Below are positions 1-6,380 of a stretch of 7,098 nucleotides of DNA, one piece after another (positions within the stretch are counted from its first letter, which is position 1; the number at the start of each line of letters is the position of its first letter). Source of the DNA: Bacillota bacterium. Its GTDB lineage: Bacteria; Bacillota; Bacilli; Alicyclobacillales; Alicyclobacillaceae. Both the position numbers and the translations under genes were made by a program. The notes under the pieces were generated by a model. That model made no database searches. It saw nothing but the letters and a program-made list of their open reading frames with translations, and was not told the DNA's origin. The stretch is taken from contig JAKADF010000166.1 of the NCBI GenBank assembly GCA_021820805.1, forward strand, positions 1 to 7,098, in the 5' to 3' direction.

Positions 1-170
1 AGTTTTTTTACAATGAAAGAGACGATTATACGTATGCAACGGACATGGGGGAATTGGAGCTTTATCGAAGCCCAGATGATGGTGTGAATTGGTTTCGAAT
101 TGCTTTTTATAGCAGTTTTTCATGGAACGAAAAACCGGACGGTCGCGTTGTGATAGTTTGGTACTACTAG
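1..170 (+). CDS. 3' end of a protein with one Asp-box (BNR-type) motif, function unknown
   Basis: The frame starting at base 3 is open from the window edge to a TAG at 168-170 and gives 55 residues; the true start lies outside. The other two forward frames are closed early (stops at about 14 and 85). Residues 23-30 read SPDDGVNW, an exact fit to the Asp-box consensus S/T-x-D-x-G-x-x-W that lies on beta-propeller blades of sialidases and related BNR proteins. The rest is rich in aromatic and acidic residues and ends in an alternating hydrophobic strand (VVIVWYY), as expected of a beta protein. A single Asp-box is not enough to name the enzyme, and a secreted glycan-binding or glycosidase protein is only one possibility. 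The fragment converges on the LacI-type gene 32 bases away, so it is not in that transcript. I do not recognise the protein. Confidence 0.5.
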   Translation, partial: FFYNERDDYTYATDMGELELYRSPDDGVNWFRIAFYSSFSWNEKPDGRVVIVWYY

Positions 171-202
171 TACAATCGGAGTTCAGGCTCTGTGAAATCC
201 TC

Positions 203-1243
203 TTAGGCCTCGTTGGTGGTAATGTCAAACAGTTTTGACTCAGTCGATTCTCGTAGAACGAGGACAGAATCAACTACCCGTACCTTACGTTTCTGGAACG
301 GTTGGTTTTGTTTTAGATGATGGATGATGGATTCGGCGGCAATTTGGCCAATTTCAGCAGTGGGTTGGCGAACGCCAGTCATCGGCGGGGTGACTAGCTC
401 TGCCCAATCGGGATCGTCAAATGTAGCAAGTCCCATACCTCGCGGAACATTTGGCAGTACACGGCGCAGCAACGGATACAACTGCAGCATGATTAAGCCG
501 TTCGCTGTGTACAGAGCGAACGGTTCGCTTGGTATATGAAGGAGCATATCTGAAACGAAAGTTTTGAAGGAATCCGGCTGTTTTCGATTGACCCAGAATA
601 CAGAAGGTTCATATCCGCGCAAAATACATGCTTGTTTATAACCATCAAGCCGTTTTCTACGTGTACTGACATCCTCAATTTGTTCTGTTATATATAAAAC
701 ATGTTGGTAGCCCTTTTCGAACAGGGCTGTTGTAAGTTCTGCAGAAGCCTCAAGATTATTTGTAATGACATTAACAATATGTGGAATGTTAAACTCTCTG
801 TCAATTAAAACGACTGGCATCTGCTTAGCGAGATTACTTAAAAGATCATTATTTTGACCATTTGTTTGGATCACAATTCCGTCCACTTGTTGAGCTTGCA
901 GCGATTCTAGGATTTTCCGCTCTCGGCTCGAATCGTCGCCAGTTTCATTAACCTGAAGGCTGTAACCTTGCTCTGATAACATATCACCTAAGGATCGGAT
1001 GATGGACACACAGAAAGGATAACCGATATTGACCACTACAATTGCAATAGACCGGCTCTTATTTCCCTTAAGACCGCGTGCAAGGTTATTCGGCTTGTAA
1101 TTCAATTTATCGATTACTGCGGATATTCGTTCCCGAGTAGTTTCACTCATGGCATCGAAGCGGTTGTTCAAAAAATTTGAAACTGTTGAAATGGAAACAC
1201 CAGCAGCTTTTGCTACGTGGTCAATGGTCACCCGTCTTTGCAT
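203..1243 (-). CDS. LacI/GalR-family transcriptional regulator
   Basis: A 346-residue DNA-binding repressor-type protein of normal length for the family. The N-terminal helix-turn-helix covers residues 6-26 (TIDHVAKAAGVSISTVSNFL), followed by a hinge around 48-60 (LNYKPNNLARGLKG) with the usual Pro-Asn and Ala-Arg pattern. From about residue 64 to the end is a periplasmic-binding-protein-like effector domain, with DGIVIQ, VVLIDRE and, near the C-terminus, LATFDDPDWAEL. The TANG and FDDPDWAEL stretches recall the KdgR branch, but the ligand cannot be read from sequence. I chose the ATG at 1243: an in-frame GTG at 1261 would add six residues, but GTGAGG there (1261-1256) looks like the Shine-Dalgarno itself, though its 12-base spacing is long, and family members begin a few residues before the helix-turn-helix. 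The gene is divergent from nagB across 298 bases, so nagB-amiE and its own gene are the likely targets (inference). A TATGAT at 1313-1308 on this strand could be its -10, but no good -35 is visible. Confidence 0.93.
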   Translation of the reverse strand: MQRRVTIDHVAKAAGVSISTVSNFLNNRFDAMSETTRERISAVIDKLNYKPNNLARGLKGNKSRSIAIVVVNIGYPFCVSIIRSLGDMLSEQGYSLQVNETGDDSSRERKILESLQAQQVDGIVIQTNGQNNDLLSNLAKQMPVVLIDREFNIPHIVNVITNNLEASAELTTALFEKGYQHVLYITEQIEDVSTRRKRLDGYKQACILRGYEPSVFWVNRKQPDSFKTFVSDMLLHIPSEPFALYTANGLIMLQLYPLLRRVLPNVPRGMGLATFDDPDWAELVTPPMTGVRQPTAEIGQIAAESIIHHLKQNQPFQKRKVRVVDSVLVLRESTESKLFDITTNEA

Positions 1244-1366
1244 AAGAAATGAAAACCTCACTTCAGAATCTTCAATATATATGTCGCATACACTTCATGC
1301 CGTTACCATCATAGCATATTCGATTTTACTCTTTCTCTAAAAATGCTTGTAAAAGAGTGTGGTGCA

Positions 1367-1409
1367 CAACCACTCGCAATTACCATGAATGATGGTGTGG
1401 CGATTGTTG
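1367..1409. promoter_or_regulatory. Interrupted 43-bp dyad, candidate operator or hairpin in the divergent control region
   Basis: Three pairs of arms nest around a 5-base centre (GAATG, 1387-1391): ACCAT 1382-1386 with ATGGT 1392-1396, TCGC 1374-1377 with GCGA 1400-1403, and CAAC 1367-1370 with GTTG 1406-1409. The unmatched gaps are 4 and 3 bases on one step and 3 and 2 on the next. The element lies between the two divergent genes and upstream of the proposed nagB -35 box, so as DNA it could bind a dimeric regulator. As RNA it would matter only if a transcript started further upstream. No classical LacI-type operator with a central CG was found. Binding is inference. Confidence 0.3.
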
Positions 1410-1445
1410 CAGATTCGGTAAAGTGCACGACTTATTTCTCTATCT

Positions 1446-1473
1446 TTGAAGGCGTACTGAGTTATATTATGAT
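1446..1473 (+). promoter_or_regulatory. Probable sigma-A promoter of the nagB operon
   Basis: TTGAAG at 1446-1451 (four of six matches to TTGACA) is followed after 16 bases by TATGAT at 1468-1473 (five of six matches to TATAAT). Transcription would start near 1480, leaving an untranslated leader of about 60 bases before the nagB ATG at 1542. The region downstream is AT-rich. It is the best-scoring pair I found by eye in the divergent region; the start site is not proven. Confidence 0.45.
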
Positions 1474-1541
1474 AAATATACTGAAATTGTGGAGTCGTAG
1501 TCTAAAACACAAGTGTAAAACAGTCAAAAGGATGACAACAT

Positions 1542-2291
1542 ATGAAACTACGTATCTTTGATACTCCTCATGATGCCGGAATATACGCTGCATCCGTGGC
1601 GGAAAACGTAATTCTGGGGTCGGAGAGACCGGTTCTTGGGCTGGCAACAGGTTCTACTCCTATACCGTTTTATCAAGCTCTTGTTAACCTCTGCAGATGT
1701 GGACTTGACATGTCTCATGTAACGACGATTAATCTTGACGAGTACATTGGGCTCCGAGGCACTCATGAACAAAGTTATCATTATTTTATGAATGAAAACT
1801 TATTTTCTAAGGTGAACATTAAAGAAGAGAATATTTTTCTTCCGGATGGAACCGCAGATGATTTGGAAGCAGAATGTGAACGATACGATAACGTAATCAG
1901 ACGCCATCCTATTGACCTGCAAATACTTGGTATAGGTCACAATGGTCATATTGGATTCAACGAACCAGATGACTTACTACTATCTAAAACACATGTTGTT
2001 CAATTGCGCCCAGAGACGGTTCAAAGCAATTCAAGGTTTTTCTCTGATATCGAAAGTGTTCCAAAACAGGCAATCACGATGGGTGTCCAATCCATTCTGC
2101 AAGCAAAGCAAATAGTGCTTATGGCCTTTGGGAGGGAAAAAGCGGACATCATTGCGAAGTCGGTACTTGGAGATGTGCGAACTGATGTTCCAGCAAGTAT
2201 TCTTCAGCTCCATAGAGATGTTATTGTTGTTCTTGACAGGGAATCAGCGAGCTGTTTGGTTGATGAAGATGGGAAGGTTCATAGGAAGTAG
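1542..2291 (+). CDS. nagB: Glucosamine-6-phosphate deaminase (NagB)
   Basis: A cytoplasmic enzyme that converts glucosamine-6-phosphate to fructose-6-phosphate and ammonia, the step that sends amino sugars into glycolysis. At 249 residues it matches the short Gram-positive NagB form, not the roughly 266-residue E. coli form. Visible motifs are ATGSTP (35-40, phosphate binding), NLDEY (64-68, with the catalytic Asp66), GIGHNGHIGFNEP (130-142, with His136 and Glu141), GREKA (197-201) and PASILQLH (217-224). Residue 134 is Asn where E. coli NagB has Asp141; I believe Asn is common here in the short Gram-positive enzymes, so I do not read it as a defect. The ATG at 1542 has AAAGG (1527-1531) ten bases upstream. 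A lipoprotein gene follows after 36 bases with its own ribosome binding site and no terminator between, so the two are probably one operon controlled by the divergent LacI-type protein. Confidence 0.96.
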   Translation: MKLRIFDTPHDAGIYAASVAENVILGSERPVLGLATGSTPIPFYQALVNLCRCGLDMSHVTTINLDEYIGLRGTHEQSYHYFMNENLFSKVNIKEENIFLPDGTADDLEAECERYDNVIRRHPIDLQILGIGHNGHIGFNEPDDLLLSKTHVVQLRPETVQSNSRFFSDIESVPKQAITMGVQSILQAKQIVLMAFGREKADIIAKSVLGDVRTDVPASILQLHRDVIVVLDRESASCLVDEDGKVHRK

Positions 2292-2316
2292 TTAATATAC
2301 ATTTAAAGTATAAAAT

Positions 2317-2321
2317 GGGGA
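2317..2321 (+). promoter_or_regulatory. Ribosome binding site that fixes the GTG start of the AmiE-like gene
   Basis: GGGGA is followed by six bases and then GTG at 2328. This start gives a complete lipoprotein signal peptide (positively charged KK at 2-3, hydrophobic core, lipobox); starting at a later Met would remove it. The GTG is therefore preferred over any internal ATG. Confidence 0.7.
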
Positions 2322-2327
2322 CAAAAC

Positions 2328-3554
2328 GTGAAGAAAACTGCACGATGTTTGATTTTGTTCATGGTTGGTATCCTTTTCCTCTCGGGGTGTGGAAATCTTA
2401 GCGAGCATGTACCCAAAAATTCTTCATCATCCACGAAGCTTGTGAATGGAAGAGCAGGGACTGTCGAAATGAGGTCGGATTCCTTACAAAACATCGATTC
2501 CTTAATTCAAAAAGGAATAAGTCTAAAAGCTTTTCCGGGTGCTGTTGTACTTGTGGTTCGGCACGGAGTAGTTGTCAAAAATAGTGCCTATGGATTTGCG
2601 GCAGAATACATAAATGGTAACTTCGTAAAGATGGCGAACCCGGTACCTATGCATACAGACACTATTTTTGACATTGCATCGTTAACCAAGTTATTTACGG
2701 CCGTTGCTGCGATGAAGCTTTATGAGGAAGGTAAACTTAGTTTAGATATGCCTGTAGCAAAGTACATTCCTCAGTTTGCTAGTCACGGAAAAGAGAAAGT
2801 TACAATACGAATGCTTCTGACTCATACATCAGGATTCGAACCGGGGATTCCCCTTTGGAAAGAAAACAAGAGCATAGATGAACGGATTCAGACAGTTTAT
2901 AATCACCCTCTTCAAAACCCGCCTGGTACTGTCTACCAGTATAGTGATTTGAACATGATTACCCTTGGTAAAGTCATACAAACGGTCAGCGGGGAACCAC
3001 TGGATGAGTTTATTCGCAGAAATATTACCGTTCCTCTTCGTATGAAAGACACCATGTTTAACCCACCAGCAAGTAGTCGACAAAGAATTGCTGCGACGGA
3101 GTATCAACCGTGGACTAAAAGAGGAATGGTATGGGGACAGGTCCATGATGAAAATGCGTGGTCTCTTGGTGGGGTATCAGGTCATGCGGGAATTTTTAGT
3201 ACTGCATATGATCTTGCTATATTTTCGCAAATGATTTTAAATGGCGGATCATACGATGGAGTGCAAATTCTGAAACCAGAAACGGTTCGTCTGATGGAGG
3301 AAGTTCAGACTCTTGCAGGACACGAACATGCTCTTGGTTGGGAGATAAATCAACCGTGGTACATGGGAGGATTAGCTTCGACGGAAACTTTTGGACACAC
3401 AGGATTTACTGGAACATCCATTGTTGTCGATAAAAAGGATGATGTTATCTGCATCTTTTTAACCAATCGTGTTCATCCAGTGCGTACCGGCCCGTCTATC
3501 AATCCATATCGAGCCGGCGTTGCGGATGATGTGGCACAATCGATTGGAAAATAA
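2328..3554 (+). CDS. amiE: AmiE-like lipoprotein: beta-lactamase-fold serine hydrolase, probable N-acetylmuramyl-L-alanine amidase
   Basis: A 408-residue serine hydrolase of the class C beta-lactamase/PBP4* fold (COG1680 type). Residues 1-20 are a signal peptide and LSGC at 18-21 is a lipobox, so the mature protein should be lipid-anchored by Cys21 on the outer face of the membrane. A Ser-rich linker (31-36) follows. Catalytic motifs are SLTK (118-121; Ser118 nucleophile, Lys121), YSDLN (205-209, the Tyr-x-Asn-like motif) and HTG (357-359). VHDENAWSLGGVSGHAG (272-288) and NRVHP near 380 resemble Bacillus subtilis AmiE (YbbE), which removes the peptide from MurNAc after NagZ acts. The link to nagB and, across the convergent boundary, to dipeptide epimerase and NlpC/P60 genes supports that role. 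Other members of the fold are esterases or D-amino-acid peptidases, so the amidase call is strong for the family and moderate for the reaction. It ends one base before the stop of the opposing operon. Confidence 0.85.
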   Translation: MKKTARCLILFMVGILFLSGCGNLSEHVPKNSSSSTKLVNGRAGTVEMRSDSLQNIDSLIQKGISLKAFPGAVVLVVRHGVVVKNSAYGFAAEYINGNFVKMANPVPMHTDTIFDIASLTKLFTAVAAMKLYEEGKLSLDMPVAKYIPQFASHGKEKVTIRMLLTHTSGFEPGIPLWKENKSIDERIQTVYNHPLQNPPGTVYQYSDLNMITLGKVIQTVSGEPLDEFIRRNITVPLRMKDTMFNPPASSRQRIAATEYQPWTKRGMVWGQVHDENAWSLGGVSGHAGIFSTAYDLAIFSQMILNGGSYDGVQILKPETVRLMEEVQTLAGHEHALGWEINQPWYMGGLASTETFGHTGFTGTSIVVDKKDDVICIFLTNRVHPVRTGPSINPYRAGVADDVAQSIGK

Positions 3555-3561
3555 ATTATTT
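3549..3561. repeat. AT-only perfect inverted repeat spanning both convergent stop codons
   Basis: AAATAA (3549-3554) and TTATTT (3556-3561) mirror each other exactly around A3555. Each arm contains the TAA stop of one gene: the AmiE-like gene on + (3552-3554) and the S15-family gene on - (3556-3558). With no G or C the stem is too weak for an intrinsic terminator, and the symmetry is largely explained by two TAA codons facing each other. Confidence 0.6.
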
Positions 3562-5160
3562 AGGGTAGTTGATTACAGGTAAAATGATTGCAGAAGAATG
3601 GTCCTTATCGTGAAAAATTGTTTGTTTTGCGCAAACTACCTCAACACTGTCAGCGAATCTATCGCCTGTGTTCAGGTTCCGATCGTATTTGGGGAAAGCA
3701 CTAGAAGCAATATGGACTCGAACTTTATGACCAGGTAAAAAGACATGGGATGTATCCCAAAGATTAATTTTGTATTCTTCAATCGCGCCAGGTTCAACAA
3801 AATCCTCATGGTCTATTCCATTTCGAAAGCGCGCTCGAACCATCCCGTCACACAACCGTTGTACAAAACCATTTGGCCAAACATCGAACAACATTGCCAT
3901 AAAATCGGTATCTTTTGCGCTGGTTTTAGCAAACAGTTCGATATTAATTGGTCCAGTGACCTCAAGTGGTTCCTGTAAAACATCACTTGTATAGACAAGA
4001 ATGTCGTCCTGTTCGTGGACTTTGCGATAATCGTCTGGACCGCCAATTTGTTCAGATGTAGGTTTGGTCAGGAACGGGGTAGGATTTTTAGGGTCGTATG
4101 TATACGAGTCGAATGCCTCACCTATCTCTGGTTTACATACGTTCAATTTCCCGTCACTCTGTAAATACCAGCGTGTAAAGTTTGTTCTTGAGAGCGGCCA
4201 CCCGCGTTCGTTTCTCCATTCATTTTTTCCCATCACGAAGATTCGCACAGGGTCTTCCATATCAATACCGTTTGAAATGTTTTTTAACCAACGATCAAAA
4301 AACCTCAATTCTTCTGCGTACAAATCGATAACTGCCTGTGGTCCAAAATCAATGTCACCAATTTTTTTCGATATGTTTACACGGTGCTCCCACGGCCCCA
4401 TGATTAGCCTCTGATGTTTTGCGTGGTCCGCCATCCGTGAGAAATTGAGCGGCGTTCCAATTTCCTCGTCATCATACCAACCTGAAATATGAAGCACTGG
4501 CAAATCAATTTCATCCAAGCGTGATTGATAGCAAACTTTTAGCCACCAATCGTCAAGTAGCGTGTGCTCAAATTCCTCTCTCCAAGCTGGAATCGACCGT
4601 CCAGCGGCGTGATCCATTGTCAAAAGAGGAAGATGTTCATATATAGTTTGCCAGTCGACTGCATGAATGTTTTGTACTTGTCTTCCACTTGTTAGAAACA
4701 ACCAACAAAGATGGGATGGAGTTGGGCTTCCTGTGGGCCATTCTACAAACGGGTCTGACGGCGAAACGAGTGGAATCATGGCTTTCAAATGTGGCGGTTT
4801 CTCAAGAGCCGTTAACCATTGCACTTTTCCTAAATACGATCCGCCGATAGTCCCCACATTTTCGTCACACCACGACTGTGCTGCGACCCATTCAATCGTG
4901 TCATAGCCATCTTTGCCTTCATTTCGGTAGGGCTCAAACTTTCCGTCGCTGTCCCCGCGTCCACGAACATCTACATTGACAACTGCGTATCCGTGGCTAG
5001 CAAAGAAATTTGCTTGTTGGTTTAGGTTTTCTGCCTGCCGTCCGTATGGTGTTCTTACGACGAGCGCTGGAAACGTTCTTTCAACTTCAGGCAAAAATAA
5101 GTCCGCGATTAGGATAACGCCATCTCGCATTCTAATTTCCTGTCCCCAAAGAATTTTCAT
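3556..5160 (-). CDS. S15/CocE-NonD family alpha/beta hydrolase, candidate peptidase or esterase
   Basis: A 534-residue protein of the CocE/NonD family, the group with cocaine esterase, alpha-amino-acid ester hydrolases, cephalosporin acylases and X-Pro dipeptidyl peptidase. The first part (about 1-300) is the alpha/beta hydrolase domain: RTPYGR (36-41), DVRGRGDSDG (64-73), the nucleophile elbow GGSYLG (106-111, Ser108), SGWYDDE (226-232, Asp230) and GPWEH (255-259, His259) supply a complete triad. An internal cap lies between the nucleophile and Asp230. The C-terminal part (about 325-530) is the jelly-roll X-Pro/CocE C-terminal domain. There is no signal peptide, so it should be cytoplasmic. 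The ATG overlaps the TGA of the NlpC/P60 gene (ATGA, 5160-5157) and has GAGGTG (5172-5167) six bases upstream. Co-translation with a dipeptide epimerase and a muropeptide endopeptidase suggests peptide or amide hydrolysis in the same pathway; the substrate is unknown. Confidence 0.9.
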   Translation of the reverse strand: MKILWGQEIRMRDGVILIADLFLPEVERTFPALVVRTPYGRQAENLNQQANFFASHGYAVVNVDVRGRGDSDGKFEPYRNEGKDGYDTIEWVAAQSWCDENVGTIGGSYLGKVQWLTALEKPPHLKAMIPLVSPSDPFVEWPTGSPTPSHLCWLFLTSGRQVQNIHAVDWQTIYEHLPLLTMDHAAGRSIPAWREEFEHTLLDDWWLKVCYQSRLDEIDLPVLHISGWYDDEEIGTPLNFSRMADHAKHQRLIMGPWEHRVNISKKIGDIDFGPQAVIDLYAEELRFFDRWLKNISNGIDMEDPVRIFVMGKNEWRNERGWPLSRTNFTRWYLQSDGKLNVCKPEIGEAFDSYTYDPKNPTPFLTKPTSEQIGGPDDYRKVHEQDDILVYTSDVLQEPLEVTGPINIELFAKTSAKDTDFMAMLFDVWPNGFVQRLCDGMVRARFRNGIDHEDFVEPGAIEEYKINLWDTSHVFLPGHKVRVHIASSAFPKYDRNLNTGDRFADSVEVVCAKQTIFHDKDHSSAIILPVINYPK

Positions 5161-6380
5161 TTATCGCACCTCACAAACAAATTAAGCACCCCGGTCAATG
5201 ACTCTAAGTATGTTTTTGCCTCACCTGCATATATCGTTACAGGCGTTACCATGATTTGATTAATCGGAATTCGATTGCCATTCTCGTAATGACCGGAAAA
5301 GTCATGAATCATATAATGCTCTCCATTTAACAAACCAAGGTACATCATGACGTGTCCAGGCATAAACAGTAAATCGCCCGCAGAAAGTTGACAAAGAAGT
5401 TCATGTCTTTGCTCGCGCGTTGCATGGTCAGAAATTTTTATGTGATTTGGGAGCGCATGTTCCTGATCTCCAGCGTCTCGGGGAAGTTGGACTCCCGCTG
5501 TTCGGTATATATCCATGACGAAACTTGAGCAATCATGGTGTCCAAATCTCCCTCCCCATCCGTACCGTTCACCAAGTAGTGAAAACGCCATTTGCACAAT
5601 TGTTTTGCGAGTAAACGGTAAATATCCAGTATGAACACCAGATGACTTTCGAATGAATGCTTCTTTTGTATAAAACTTACCGTTTGCGTCGCTAAGCGGC
5701 AGAAGTACTCGCAAATTACCATGATGGCTCTGGTTTCCAATTGATTCATCCGCCCTTTTGGAGAGCGGTAAAACTGCTCCAAATTCGACAGGAATACACG
5801 AAATTTGTGAGTCATACGGCTGAGCTTGTGTTGCTACGCTGCTGTTTGCCACAATGCAAATGTCCTTTGTTTTGTAAATGGTGTGGAATTCCTCACGAGA
5901 ACAAAGTGCTATGTCAGATTGCTTAACCCACCCTGTGTAGGTTGTCGATTGAATGTAATACCATAATTCGTCATGACTTTTTGCAGTAACGACGACAGGT
6001 TCAAACGTATGAAGTGTCGTGTCTTGAAACTGGTCAAATTCACGATCTTCTGACGTCCTAAAAGCCATTGTTTCTGTCGGGTACTTTCGTACATTAGTTA
6101 AACGAGTAGAAAATCCATACATAGGAACTGAAAATAATTCGCTAGATTGAACATTGTTTGAAGTGGTTTCCCAAAAACTGTCGTCTAGTTTTAGTCCGCC
6201 TGAATCGAATAGTACACGATTGTCGCGTATAGTAATCGGATATTGGAATGAAACGAGTTCCAATAAATCGACAACGGTGTTGTTATGCTCTCGGATAGTA
6301 TGGCTGCACTCTTCTGCAGTCCATTCTGGAGTTCTTAGATGATTTAGCCAATAATGGGGATCGACCAATAAATCATTCAT
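5157..6380 (-). CDS. SH3b-NlpC/P60 endopeptidase, YkfC-like (gamma-D-glutamyl-L-diamino acid endopeptidase)
   Basis: A 407-residue cysteine peptidase. The C-terminal NlpC/P60 domain (about 256-370) shows HDCSSF (282-287, catalytic Cys284), GHVMMYLG (342-349, His343) and IHDF (358-361, His359), a full Cys-His-His set. The middle is bacterial SH3 (about 88-245): TRLTNVRKYPTE, then a segment ending in YTGWVKQSDIAL. Residues 1-85, starting DPHYWLNHL, look like the N-terminal stabilising region of longer NlpC/P60 proteins; that domain call is moderate. YkfC enzymes cut the bond between gamma-D-Glu and the diamino acid in stem peptides with a free L-Ala; B. subtilis and B. cereus YkfC are near 300-330 residues, so this one is longer. 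It has no signal peptide, which fits cytoplasmic recycling and not wall lysis. The start overlaps the upstream TGA (ATGA, 6380-6377), with AGGGGGA (6393-6387) six bases before. It is the middle gene of the leftward operon. Confidence 0.9.
   Translation of the reverse strand: MNDLLVDPHYWLNHLRTPEWTAEECSHTIREHNNTVVDLLELVSFQYPITIRDNRVLFDSGGLKLDDSFWETTSNNVQSSELFSVPMYGFSTRLTNVRKYPTETMAFRTSEDREFDQFQDTTLHTFEPVVVTAKSHDELWYYIQSTTYTGWVKQSDIALCSREEFHTIYKTKDICIVANSSVATQAQPYDSQISCIPVEFGAVLPLSKRADESIGNQSHHGNLRVLLPLSDANGKFYTKEAFIRKSSGVHTGYLPFTRKTIVQMAFSLLGERYGWGGRFGHHDCSSFVMDIYRTAGVQLPRDAGDQEHALPNHIKISDHATREQRHELLCQLSAGDLLFMPGHVMMYLGLLNGEHYMIHDFSGHYENGNRIPINQIMVTPVTIYAGEAKTYLESLTGVLNLFVRCDK

Noticed and set aside
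161..173. A 5-bp perfect inverted repeat (GTACT/AGTAC) over the stop codon of the left partial gene, considered as a terminator.
   Set aside because: The stem is short with two G-C pairs, and no T-run follows on either strand.
1308..1313. TATGAT on the minus strand as a -10 box for the LacI-type gene.
   Set aside because: The position (about 65 bases before the ATG) is suitable, but no recognisable -35 lies 16-18 bases upstream, so I did not list it as a promoter.
1447..1460. A possible catabolite-responsive element (TGAAGGCGTACTGA) between the nagB -35 and -10 boxes.
   Set aside because: It misses four fixed positions of the cre consensus, including most of the right half-site, so it is not convincing.
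1343..1561. A 72-codon forward reading frame in the lacI-nagB intergenic region, with a stretch (residues 8-28) that looks mildly protein-like.
   Set aside because: No Shine-Dalgarno precedes the ATG, the frame runs into nagB out of register and crosses the nagB promoter and ribosome binding site; best seen as chance.
2297..2309. A near-palindromic TACATTTAAAGTA between nagB and the AmiE-like gene, considered as an operator or internal promoter element.
   Set aside because: It is AT-rich and short, such symmetry is common in this base composition, and no partner -35 box was found.
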